Assembly: GCA_016217675.1 (NCBI GenBank)
Contig: JACRHC010000075.1
Location: forward strand, 1 to 60,848
DNA: 60,848 nt
Direction of reading: 5' to 3'
DNA from: Nitrospirota bacterium
GTDB lineage: Bacteria; Nitrospirota; Thermodesulfovibrionia; Thermodesulfovibrionales; UBA6898
This document shows positions 23,362-31,515 of this stretch, one piece after another. Each line of letters begins with the position of its first letter. The first letter of the stretch is position 1. The notes under the pieces are model-generated. The model made no database searches and was not told where the DNA came from. It saw only the letters and a program-made list of their open reading frames with translations. The translations under genes and the position numbers were made by a program.

Positions 23362-26351
23362 GCCGTCTGGTGCGACACCATTATCTGATGCTGGCCGGTC
23401 CCATCCTGTCTTGGATAACCCTGTTTTTGTTGGCCTGCCCATCTACAGGCTTCACTCGCTCGTTCACAGATGACAGCGTCGTTATTCACGGAGTTGAGAT
23501 CATTGAATACGGACTCTATGAAGCAGACAGATTGGGCAGGATAAACGAAGAGAACACTTCTTTGGGCAGCATTACTGTCCTCAATGAAGAAACTGTTAGA
23601 CTTGCAGAGAGAACGACAAGAATACGTGCTGAAGTCGGAAAGAAATTCGGCATCAGATATATTTTCCATGGGGTTCCGAACAAGGCATATATTGAACATA
23701 CGATAAGAGTTATTACACCCGGTCTTAACAAGCCCTCCGATCCAGGGCCATCATCAAATTTACCACAGAACGGCCGGGCACCGAACAGGCAGAGTGCTGC
23801 CATGTCGCAAACGACAGAGCAGTGGACATCACACGCAACCTTGGAGCAACCTGCATACGATTTTTTTGGGTTTGAATATGAATGGGAACTTGTTCCTGGG
23901 ACATGGACATTTCAGATATGGTACAAAAACAGAATGCTTGCGGAACAGTCATTTGAGGTTTATCCTGCAGCAGCGAAAGGACTTGCCCTTGGTGTGTCAC
24001 AGCCCGTAAAGAAGGTCCTTGAATACATGACTTCTTCTGAATGTATCAACTGTTTAAGGGCTGTATATATGGTAAAAGTCCTTGGCAAGGAAGCTTCCCC
24101 AGCGCTTCCTTATCTGATCAATGCTCTCAGTAGTTATTCAAAAGACAACCAGACAGCTTTCGATTGTGGATGCGCTAAGGAGGCACCTGCAGCCATTGCT
24201 GCCATAGGAGGGGCCGCTGTTGCCCCGCTGATTGATAACCTTGCCAGTAACCTCTGGACAGTCCGGGAGGGGGCAACAAAGGCGTTACTGCTATTGGGGG
24301 AAACCGCAATAGAGCCTCTCATTACAACTGCCCGAAGTGGCCGCAATTTGGATACACGCAGGTGCGCATTACAGCTGCTTGGGGAGTTTAAAGAAGACCG
24401 GCGTATCGTCCCCCCTCTGATAGAACTCCTCAAAACTGATTATTTCCCCGAAATCCGGTATGCCGCTCTTGAGGCGCTGCAGCAATTCAAAGATCCTTCA
24501 GTAATGATAGCCGCAGAGGAAGTCGTGAACAACGGGAAGGATGCTGGAATACGCAGCAAAGCAGCAGAACTGCTGGGCGGCTTTAGAGAACAGCGAGCCG
24601 TCGAGCGGCTTATCGAGACATATCAGAAAAAGGTTGAAGACTATCAGGTCAGAGAGGCCGCCCTGAAATCCCTGGTGCATAATCATGATCCGTTAAAGGT
24701 AGCGCCCTTCGTAAATGAACTATTACGGGAGCGCGATCCGCTGAAAAGAGTGACCCTGCTGCAGACTATTTCAGCATCAGATGACATGAATTATGCGACT
24801 ATCCTTGGCCGGCACCTTGTCGATCCTGATATACGCGTACGCGAGGTGGCAGTGGAGGGTCTCATAAAGATCAAGACTTCCGGGGACATTCTGCGGCCAG
24901 CGCTTTCCAGCGCAGATCATAAGGTCAGAATACCTGCACTCTTTGAACTTGCCCGCCGCGGCGAGCCGGCTGCCTTGAATATTCTGCCTGAACTACTGAG
25001 AGACAGCAATTCGCGCAACAGGCTGGAAGCAGCCATGATTCTGGCACAGAAGAAGGACAATCGCGCCTTTGAACCATTAATGGAAATCGCGCGGTTTAAG
25101 GACTCTGAAGCGGCTGCTACGGCTATTCGGGGACTTGGCATCCTTGGTGACAAAAGGGCTCTTGATCTTATAAGGCAAGCTGCGAATCAAGAGAATTTGC
25201 GCATAGTGCAGGCTGCACTGGAAGCACTTGGCATGATGTCCTATCCTGAGGCTATAACGTATCTTATTGATTACATAGCCGCAGATCACATACCAAGTCT
25301 GGATTATACCTATGCAGCGCGAGACTCACTAATCAAACTTGGAGAACAGTCCGTTATTGCCTTGATCAGCTCCCTAAGAACTGCGGGTGGAAGACGACTT
25401 CTCCGAATCCGTAACGAATTTAAATATGTTGTCAAGGCTGTGGGCAGGGCGTCTTTCCCTCACCTTGCCAATGCAATAAAAAGTCCGATAATTGAAGTCA
25501 AAAAAAACACGGCAGAAGCACTCTCTTTGTTCCGGGAATCTGATGCAGCATCAATCCTTGTAACTGCACTTTTCGACAGGGAAATACGGCACGATATCGA
25601 ACGCTATCTTAGATATATAGGTCAACCCTCAGTAAAATCACTTTTACACTTGACGGACGAAAAGAATGAGGATGTAAGATTTTCTGCCCTCACTATTTTA
25701 GGGGCCCTTGGTGAAAAAAACGCCCTCAAACCTCTCATAAAAGCCCTGGACAATGACAAACAAAGGATTTCTGCGATTGAAGCCCTTGGCGGTATAAAGG
25801 AACCCAAGGCGGTAAAGGCCCTGCTCCCTTTTCTGAAAGATGAAAATGCCAATTTTAGGATGCAGGCTGTCAGTTCTCTGGGTCTGATCGGCGATAAAAT
25901 AGCGATTGCCCCCCTTGTTGATATGCTCGGCTCTGAAAATGATCATAATGCGCAGGCCCACATTATCGAGGCGTTAGGTAATCTGCATGCCAGAACTGCA
26001 TCTCAGAATATTATAGTCTTTCTGAAAAATGAAAATGGTCAAATGCGTATCACTGCCGCGAGGTCTCTTCTTAATATTGCTGCTCCTGACTCGGCGGCAG
26101 CCCTGGTTGAAGCGCTTGACGACCAGGAATCCATAGCGCGTGATTATGCGTATAGTGCGTTAAAAAAAATCACACAAGCTGACTGCGGAATTTATCCTGA
26201 CGCATGGAGGCTTTGGCTGGAAAGAAATGCCATACCGGAACCAGCAGAGACCCAACAGGACGAAATGGGGATTCTGGAATATATTGCGCAGTTTTGGGCC
26301 AAGCTGCTCAAACAACTCTTAGCCCGGATAATTCATCTTTTCCCCTGGTAA
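23358..26351 (+). CDS. exported DUF3859-like and HEAT-repeat protein
   Basis: A 997-residue protein with an N-terminal hydrophobic segment (LSWITLFLLACPS, about residues 17-30) that should act as a signal or anchor. Residues about 40-205 resemble the DUF3859 beta-sandwich: they start EIIEYGLYEAD, include GKKFGIRYIFHG and end WELVPGTWTFQIWYKNRMLAEQSFEV. The remaining 750 residues are tandem HEAT/PBS-lyase-like repeats of about 31 residues with the pattern A-x-x-A-L-G-x-x-x-x-x-A-x-x-x-L. It starts with GTG inside the ankyrin gene's stop (GTGA). Function unknown; likely an extracytoplasmic scaffold acting with the lipoprotein. Confidence 0.8.
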   Translation: MSRLVRHHYLMLAGPILSWITLFLLACPSTGFTRSFTDDSVVIHGVEIIEYGLYEADRLGRINEENTSLGSITVLNEETVRLAERTTRIRAEVGKKFGIRYIFHGVPNKAYIEHTIRVITPGLNKPSDPGPSSNLPQNGRAPNRQSAAMSQTTEQWTSHATLEQPAYDFFGFEYEWELVPGTWTFQIWYKNRMLAEQSFEVYPAAAKGLALGVSQPVKKVLEYMTSSECINCLRAVYMVKVLGKEASPALPYLINALSSYSKDNQTAFDCGCAKEAPAAIAAIGGAAVAPLIDNLASNLWTVREGATKALLLLGETAIEPLITTARSGRNLDTRRCALQLLGEFKEDRRIVPPLIELLKTDYFPEIRYAALEALQQFKDPSVMIAAEEVVNNGKDAGIRSKAAELLGGFREQRAVERLIETYQKKVEDYQVREAALKSLVHNHDPLKVAPFVNELLRERDPLKRVTLLQTISASDDMNYATILGRHLVDPDIRVREVAVEGLIKIKTSGDILRPALSSADHKVRIPALFELARRGEPAALNILPELLRDSNSRNRLEAAMILAQKKDNRAFEPLMEIARFKDSEAAATAIRGLGILGDKRALDLIRQAANQENLRIVQAALEALGMMSYPEAITYLIDYIAADHIPSLDYTYAARDSLIKLGEQSVIALISSLRTAGGRRLLRIRNEFKYVVKAVGRASFPHLANAIKSPIIEVKKNTAEALSLFRESDAASILVTALFDREIRHDIERYLRYIGQPSVKSLLHLTDEKNEDVRFSALTILGALGEKNALKPLIKALDNDKQRISAIEALGGIKEPKAVKALLPFLKDENANFRMQAVSSLGLIGDKIAIAPLVDMLGSENDHNAQAHIIEALGNLHARTASQNIIVFLKNENGQMRITAARSLLNIAAPDSAAALVEALDDQESIARDYAYSALKKITQADCGIYPDAWRLWLERNAIPEPAETQQDEMGILEYIAQFWAKLLKQLLARIIHLFPW

Positions 26352-26425
26352 CATGCATGCGGCCTGAAAACAGGGAACAGAACTGGAAATTCGCATTGTA
26401 ATTGTTTAATGAAGGAGGAAGAAAT

Positions 26426-26854
26426 ATGAGAGACACCTTAAAGCCCGGGATTGAATCTGAGTTCAAATTTCATATCCCGGAATCAAAGACCGTTCCTGCA
26501 CTCTATCCGGAATCAGCTGAATTTCAGGAAATGCCGGAGGTATTTGCAACGGGCTTCATGGTCGGCTTACTCGAGTGGGCCTGCATTAAGGCAATAAATC
26601 CCCATCTTGACTGGCCGGGAGAACAGACTGTCGGCACACATATTGACGTCAGTCATATTGCTGCAACGCCGGCAGGTTTTGAAGTAACCGCAAACGTGAA
26701 ACTGATCGAAGTAGACGGACGGCGATTGTTGTTTGAAGTAGAGGCACATGACGGCGTGGATCTGATCTCAAAGGGAAAACACGAACGGTTTATCATCAAC
26801 AAGACAAAATTTGATTCAAAGATGAAGGAGAAGATCACAAAAAAGGAAAAATAA
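26426..26854 (+). CDS. FlK-like hot-dog thioesterase
   Basis: Predicted acyl-CoA thioesterase of the fluoroacetyl-CoA thioesterase-like branch. The family pattern is clear: LKPGIESEF, a Val/Thr segment SKTVPAL, FATGFMVGLLEWAC containing the catalytic-region glutamate, VGTHIDVSHIAATPAG, and a final KGKHERFII. The ATG at 26426 sits behind AAGGAGG, so I use it rather than the upstream in-frame codon (142 aa). The fluoroacetate specificity of FlK itself should not be assumed; most relatives have unknown substrates. It is a single gene between a HEAT protein and the convergent cysE-cysS gene. Confidence 0.85.
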   Translation: MRDTLKPGIESEFKFHIPESKTVPALYPESAEFQEMPEVFATGFMVGLLEWACIKAINPHLDWPGEQTVGTHIDVSHIAATPAGFEVTANVKLIEVDGRRLLFEVEAHDGVDLISKGKHERFIINKTKFDSKMKEKITKKEK

Positions 26855-26991
26855 CATTTCCCTCAGACTTTACCGTCCTGCTATGGTTGCCGGGGCCCTC
26901 GTTGCATGAAAGGCAGTTTGGAAGGATCTTGTCCTAAGCAGGCATTATGCACCCTTGCGTTGGTTCGGCTTCTGGCCGGAAACCCAGGGGA

Positions 26992-29115
26992 TTAAACCTT
27001 CACCTTCCAGGCAGTGCCTTCCTTCTTGTCTTCAAGGACCACCCCTTTATCTTCAAGCTCCTTGCGGATCGCATCAGCCGCGGCCCAGTCCTTATTCCCC
27101 CGGGCCTTCTGCCGCTCCTCTATTTTCGATAGGATGAACTCTTCAGTCACATTCGGGCACTTAAAGCGCATGAGAGAGCTGTTCCACTGCTCAGGCGTTC
27201 GCGAAAAAATATTCAGCGCATTGCCGATCTCTTTCAGAAGGTCCTGAGCCCTGACAACCAATTCCTTTGCCTTTGCCCCGGAGGGTTTGGCATCGAGATA
27301 TTTATTGAGCATGCGGATCAGCTCGAAGATATTGCCGATTGCAAGGGCAGTGTTAAAGTCATCGTCCATCGCCTCGGTAAATCTGTCCCTGAATGTGTCC
27401 AGCATCTCCCCAAAAGCCTTCTCTTCAGCGCCTGCCTTCTCTTTTACATTATCCTGAACAAGAAAATCGCGCACACGGAGCGCTGTTGTATAGTAGCGGT
27501 CTATGGATACCTCCGCCTCCTTAAGCTGCTCATCGGAAAATTCGATCGGGCTTCGGTAGTGGGTTGAAAGCAGAAAAAACCTCACCGGCTCTGCATCAAA
27601 CTTTGAAAGGATCTCCTTGATCGTAAAGAAGTTGCCCAGAGACTTTGACATCTTCTCCTTATCAACGGTGATGAAGCCGTTATGCACCCAGTATTTTGCA
27701 AAGGGTTTGCCGGTAAATGCCTCTGACTGGGCAATCTCATTTTCATGATGCGGGAATGTCAGATCAGCCCCTCCACCATGGATATCGAACGTGTCGCCAA
27801 GGTGCTTCCTTGACATGGCTGAACATTCTATATGCCAGCCGGGTCTGCCGGGGCCCCAGGGGCTGTCCCATGAAGGCTCTCCTTCTTTTGAGGCCTTCCA
27901 GAGGGCAAAATCCATAGGGTTTCTTTTGCGTTCATTGACATTCACCCTTGCCCCTGCAATCATGTCATCAAGATCGCGTTTTGAGAGCTTGCCATAATCA
28001 CTGAACTTTTCGATCTGAAAATAGACATCTCCGTCCACAGCATAAGCGTATCCTTTGTCCACAAGGCCTTTTGTGATATCGATAATCTCCTGAATATGTT
28101 CGGTCGCCTTTGGTTCGATGTCGGCCCTGCCTACGCCGAGCTGATCCATGTCCTGATAATATTCAGCAATATATTTTTCCGCAACTTCGTTCCAGGCAAT
28201 GCCTTCCTGCTTAGCCCTGTTGATGATCTTGTCGTCAATATCAGTGAAGTTCTTTACGAACGTAACGTCGAATCCCCTGTAGGCAAGATACCGACGCATG
28301 ATATCAAATATGATGGAGCTCCGCGCATGACCAATGTGGCAATGGTCATAAACGGTTATACCGCAAACATACATCTTCACCTGCCCCGGCGTTACAGGAA
28401 CAAAATCCTCCTTCTTGCCGCCCAGGGTATTATAAAGCTTCATCCTGCCTCCTTTTTGCCTGTCATTCCGGGGAGCCTCTATCTTTCCGGCAAGCTCGGA
28501 AATCCGCGCTTCAAGTTCCTTTATCTTTTCGTTCGTCGGATCAGGGAAATAGTCCATCACCTCGACAAGCCCGTCTTCTGTCGTCATCCTGATGATCTTC
28601 TTTTTTGTAATCCTGCCCGGCACCCCTACACATATGGCATTGTCAGGCACCGGCTTCAGAATCACCGAGTTGGCTCCGATGACAGCGTTATTCCCGATGA
28701 TGATTGCACCCAGTATCTTGGCGCCTGCGCCAACCGTCACATTATTGCCAAGGGTCGGATGACGCTTGCCCTTTTCCTTGCCTGTGCCGCCAAGGGTCAC
28801 GCCCTGATAAAGAAGGCAGTTTGCACCGGCTTCTGCAGTCTCGCCGATCACGACCCCCATGCCATGGTCTATAAAAAAACCTGCGCCCAATTTTGCTGCC
28901 GGATGGATCTCGATTCCGGTAAGCAGCCGCGCAGCATGAGAAAGAAGCCTTGGGATAACCGGGATACCTGCATTCCATAAAATATGGTTTATCCTATGGA
29001 TGAAAACCGCATGGAACCCGGGATAGGCAAGGATCACCTCGAGACTGTTCCGTGCAGCAGGATCCCTTTCGAAAACTGCCTTGTAATCCTGCGTTATATC
29101 TCGCCAGAAGCCCAT
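26992..29115 (-). CDS. fused serine O-acetyltransferase-cysteinyl-tRNA synthetase (CysE-CysS)
   Basis: One continuous 707-codon frame. Residues 1-220 are a serine acetyltransferase: IEIHPAAKLG, FIDHGMGVVIGE, the hexapeptide repeats and VGVPGRI. From Met225 it is a full-length cysteinyl-tRNA synthetase: the HIGH motif in CHIGHA, zinc ligands in WHIEC and HHENE, KMSKS in EKMSKSLG and the DALR-type helical tail. A perfect AGGAGG (28448-28453) sits four bases before the Met225 codon, so the synthetase may also be made alone. The fusion links cysteine synthesis to Cys-tRNA charging. The gene start has no Shine-Dalgarno and a TATAAT 11 bases upstream. Confidence 0.92.
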   Translation of the reverse strand: MGFWRDITQDYKAVFERDPAARNSLEVILAYPGFHAVFIHRINHILWNAGIPVIPRLLSHAARLLTGIEIHPAAKLGAGFFIDHGMGVVIGETAEAGANCLLYQGVTLGGTGKEKGKRHPTLGNNVTVGAGAKILGAIIIGNNAVIGANSVILKPVPDNAICVGVPGRITKKKIIRMTTEDGLVEVMDYFPDPTNEKIKELEARISELAGKIEAPRNDRQKGGRMKLYNTLGGKKEDFVPVTPGQVKMYVCGITVYDHCHIGHARSSIIFDIMRRYLAYRGFDVTFVKNFTDIDDKIINRAKQEGIAWNEVAEKYIAEYYQDMDQLGVGRADIEPKATEHIQEIIDITKGLVDKGYAYAVDGDVYFQIEKFSDYGKLSKRDLDDMIAGARVNVNERKRNPMDFALWKASKEGEPSWDSPWGPGRPGWHIECSAMSRKHLGDTFDIHGGGADLTFPHHENEIAQSEAFTGKPFAKYWVHNGFITVDKEKMSKSLGNFFTIKEILSKFDAEPVRFFLLSTHYRSPIEFSDEQLKEAEVSIDRYYTTALRVRDFLVQDNVKEKAGAEEKAFGEMLDTFRDRFTEAMDDDFNTALAIGNIFELIRMLNKYLDAKPSGAKAKELVVRAQDLLKEIGNALNIFSRTPEQWNSSLMRFKCPNVTEEFILSKIEERQKARGNKDWAAADAIRKELEDKGVVLEDKKEGTAWKVKV
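28444..28456 (-). promoter_or_regulatory. internal ribosome binding site before the CysS part
   Basis: On the minus strand AAAAGGAGGCAGG stands directly before the ATG of codon 225. It is translated as QKGGR in the fusion protein but has all the features of a strong Shine-Dalgarno. It suggests that separate CysE and CysS genes merged by loss of a stop codon while the old start signal was kept. Confidence 0.6.
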
Positions 29116-29126
29116 GTTTAAAGCGT

Positions 29127-29162
29127 ATTATACATAAAAAGCAGAACGAACTGTGCTATTAT
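29127..29162. promoter_or_regulatory. divergent -10 elements for cysE-cysS and the small HEAT gene
   Basis: Minus strand: TATAAT at 29127-29132, 11 bases before the CysE ATG. Plus strand: TGC-TATTAT (extended -10, hexamer 29157-29162), five bases before the ATG at 29168. Neither start codon has a Shine-Dalgarno. The two promoters share a 52-base gap. Confidence 0.45.
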
Positions 29163-29167
29163 TCAGC

Positions 29168-29566
29168 ATGCAGACAAGTCCGCAAACAGACCTTCAGCAG
29201 ATGATCGCAGATTATATGGAAAACGGTTTTTTAGACAACATCATTGATATGTTCAGGCATGACAGCTCGCTTTATTCTCTTGTCGGAGCGTTGATACAGG
29301 ATGAACGCGTCAGGGTAAGGATCGGCATTACAGCACTGGTGGAAGAACTGAAGAGACTTGATGCTGCCAATGTCATTCGTGCCCAGAAAGACCTTCTGCC
29401 GCTTCTTGCTCACATTGATGCAGTTGTGCGGGGTGATGCAGCAAACCTTGTCGGCATTATCGGTGACAGGAGTTCACTCCCTTTTCTTGAGAAGTGCCTG
29501 TCGGATGTCCATGAGGGTGTCAGGACCATTGCCCGGGAAGCTATTGCCCAGATCCAAACTCAATAG
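29168..29566 (+). CDS. small HEAT-repeat protein
   Basis: A 132-residue helical protein with HEAT-type repeats: DERVRVRIGITALVEEL, DAVVRGDAANLVGIIGD and DVHEGVRTIAREAIAQI. There is no signal peptide. I start it at ATG 29168; the GTG at 29153 lies in front of the predicted -10. It overlaps nothing and precedes the HD nucleotidase by 24 bases on the same strand. Function unknown. Similar short HEAT proteins often act as adaptors, but nothing here shows a partner. Confidence 0.75.
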   Translation: MQTSPQTDLQQMIADYMENGFLDNIIDMFRHDSSLYSLVGALIQDERVRVRIGITALVEELKRLDAANVIRAQKDLLPLLAHIDAVVRGDAANLVGIIGDRSSLPFLEKCLSDVHEGVRTIAREAIAQIQTQ

Positions 29567-29590
29567 AAATCTCTTGGTTACGGAGTAATT

Positions 29591-30169
29591 ATGAAACGTA
29601 TTGCAAATTTTCTCTTTGAGGCCGGCATGCTCAAACGCACACCAAGGACCGGTTTCCAGTTTCTTGGATCAGGCGCCGAGTCAGTCGCAGAGCATATATT
29701 CAGGACTGCGTACATCGGTTTTGCCCTCGCTCATCTTGCAAAGGATGCAGATCATAACAAACTCCTCAAGATGTGCCTGTTCCACGATCTTCCTGAGGCC
29801 AGGACAGGGGATCTGAATTATGTTAATAAAAAATATGTGAAGGCTGACGAGAAGAAAGCGGTCAACGATCTTGCTGACACACTTCCTTTTGGTGACGAGA
29901 TCAGGGACTTGATATTCGAGTTTATGAAAGGCGAGAGCCTGGAGGCAAAACTGGCTTATGATGCTGATCAGCTCGAAATGATCGTGGCGCTCAAAGAACA
30001 TAAAGACCTCGGCAATACGTATGCAGATGAATGGCTCAACTTTGCACTCAAAAGACTGAAAACAGATATTGCCCGCGACCTTGCCAGGACCATCCTCGAA
30101 ACAGATTCTTCCCTCTGGTGGTTCTCGGACAAAAGCGACTGGTGGGTGAAAGGAAAAAGGGAGGCTTAA
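29591..30169 (+). CDS. HD-domain 5'-nucleotidase (YfbR/HDDC2-like)
   Basis: Predicted metal-dependent hydrolase of deoxynucleoside 5'-monophosphates. The HD residues are in place: SVAEHIFRTA, LFHDLPEARTGD and YDADQLEMI. At 192 aa it has family length. The C-terminal region WWFSDKSDWWVKG is rich in Trp. The ATG follows a GGAG site (ACGGAGT). A diverged copy of the DNA near its 3' end (30091-30135) is found at 31411-31454, after the next gene. Dephosphorylation of dCMP/dUMP-like substrates is inferred from the family only. Confidence 0.85.
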   Translation: MKRIANFLFEAGMLKRTPRTGFQFLGSGAESVAEHIFRTAYIGFALAHLAKDADHNKLLKMCLFHDLPEARTGDLNYVNKKYVKADEKKAVNDLADTLPFGDEIRDLIFEFMKGESLEAKLAYDADQLEMIVALKEHKDLGNTYADEWLNFALKRLKTDIARDLARTILETDSSLWWFSDKSDWWVKGKREA

Positions 30170-30238
30170 GAATGCCTTGCAGTTTCCTCATGCTTCGTGC
30201 TGTTAATGTTGCGTTACAAATGCCTTTGTGCAGGAACC

Positions 30239-30267
30239 TTGTTCTGAGAAAGCTATTTTCTTATACT
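30239..30267 (+). promoter_or_regulatory. promoter of the 372-aa lipoprotein gene
   Basis: TTGTTC (30239-30244) and TATACT (30262-30267) are 17 bases apart. The predicted leader is about 18 bases and contains no Shine-Dalgarno. Confidence 0.5.
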
Positions 30268-30291
30268 ATGAGCTCTGTTGCTTATTAATAT

Positions 30292-31410
30292 ATGAGATCA
30301 TCTTTTTATAAGGCACTTTTTTCGCTTCTCCTTGGGCTGTCCAGCTTATTGGGCTGTGCCCAGACAGTCAGGAATTCAGGAGATGTGCAGTATTATTTCA
30401 CGCACACGAGGCTCAAAAACGATGCAGAAAAGGCAAAAGTTGTTCAACTTCTGCAGGACATAAATCAGGAGCACAGCAAGGCAAAGACTTCAGGCGAAGC
30501 CCTGAGAGATCTGTATTCAGGACTGAAAATAAAAAAGTTGACCGATCTTAAGCCGGAAGAGTATGCCGGATATAGACAGTATGTGCCGTCAGCCGGAGAA
30601 ATGAAGCGGGTCTACTTCATTGTTCATCCGGCATATTACGTTTTCTTTGCCAATACCATGCCGTTCGTATCCAAAGAAGATATCCAGGGTTTTCCAACAA
30701 AAAACCTGGTCGAGCGTTTTTATGAGACTGCTTCATACTCAGGCCTCGATATGAACCTTGAGGTCATGCAGGAGCAGGAACGGGCGCTCAGGGATTTTCT
30801 TGAGGTCATGTCCGCCCAGAAGACACTTGTGATCCTCATCCTTCCCAAAGACGCCAATAAACATTTCAGCTACGGCTATAAGGATGGCATAGATGAATAT
30901 GTACGATACCTCAACGAGATAACGCATGGCTCAGAATCCGTACTCTATTTGGAGTCAACGGATTATGCGTTTGGGACTATCGATGACCAGGACATGAACA
31001 CTCTCTCGGCATTTATAAAAGAAATGAACGCAAATACGCTGCTCTTGGGGGGAGGTTTTGTCGGCAGGTGCATGAACAGCTTCTTCGAGTCAATGGAAAA
31101 GAAATTCCAGGCAGACACCATGTTCGTCATACCTGAAGTAACCGCGATAGCCTCTGTGGATATTATTGACGATGACTGGAACCCCCTGGTGAAAGACGGG
31201 AAATTAAACTTTCGTGAGATTGCCCTAAACCTGAAATACGAAGACTCTTACACCACCTTCAACTTGGTCCGAAAAAGAAAGAGCCTGTTTATTTATGAAC
31301 TCAGCAATTCAAAGCTGACCTTACTCAACGACCTGCCGCGAAGAAAGAAAAAGCCTTCCTTGAAAAAACAGCAGTCTGCCAGCAGCCAAACCAAAGAAAT
31401 CGACAGGTAG
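30292..31410 (+). CDS. lipoprotein of unknown function
   Basis: A 372-residue exported lipoprotein: basic start MRSSFYK, hydrophobic core ALFSLLLGLSSLL and a lipobox ending in Cys22. The mature part has no domain I recognise. It includes SAGEMKRVYFIVHPAYYVFF, a helix with EQERALRDFLEVM and segments such as LVILILPKDANK and MFVIPEVTAIASVD, which look like alternating strands and helices of an alpha/beta fold. A basic tail (RRKKKPSLKK) ends it. It has its own promoter and is flanked by two related DNA segments, so it may have been inserted. Confidence 0.7.
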   Translation: MRSSFYKALFSLLLGLSSLLGCAQTVRNSGDVQYYFTHTRLKNDAEKAKVVQLLQDINQEHSKAKTSGEALRDLYSGLKIKKLTDLKPEEYAGYRQYVPSAGEMKRVYFIVHPAYYVFFANTMPFVSKEDIQGFPTKNLVERFYETASYSGLDMNLEVMQEQERALRDFLEVMSAQKTLVILILPKDANKHFSYGYKDGIDEYVRYLNEITHGSESVLYLESTDYAFGTIDDQDMNTLSAFIKEMNANTLLLGGGFVGRCMNSFFESMEKKFQADTMFVIPEVTAIASVDIIDDDWNPLVKDGKLNFREIALNLKYEDSYTTFNLVRKRKSLFIYELSNSKLTLLNDLPRRKKKPSLKKQQSASSQTKEIDR

Positions 31411-31454
31411 TATCCCCGAAACAGATCGTCCCTCTGGTGATCCTCAAACAAAAG
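31411..31454 (+). repeat. degenerate copy of the 3' end of the HD nucleotidase gene
   Basis: This segment aligns with 30091-30135 inside the HD gene: 36 of 45 positions match by hand alignment, with one gap. Shared blocks are GAAACAGAT, TCCCTCTGGTG and ACAAAAG. It begins directly after the stop of the lipoprotein gene and is not open in the corresponding frame. It looks like the relic of a duplication. Confidence 0.6.
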
Positions 31455-31515
31455 GCGTTGCGGCGAAATTCAAATCGGGTTGCTGTATAGGCTTCAGCGG
31501 GAGAGCCCGGTCCGT

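Noticed and set aside
26855..26991. GGTTCGGC...GCCGGAAACC as a terminator between convergent genes
   Set aside because: The stem has an internal mismatch and there is no T-run; it also sits close to the cysE-cysS end without clear polarity.
28096..28980. A 294-codon open frame on the plus strand
   Set aside because: It lies entirely antisense to the cysE-cysS fusion, whose motifs are complete, and its own translation shows no recognisable domain or ribosome binding site.
31490..31510. GCGGGAG near the end of the helicase gene as an attachment site matching the tRNA-Sec 3' end
   Set aside because: Seven shared bases are expected by chance in this length of DNA; no integrase or longer direct repeat is present.
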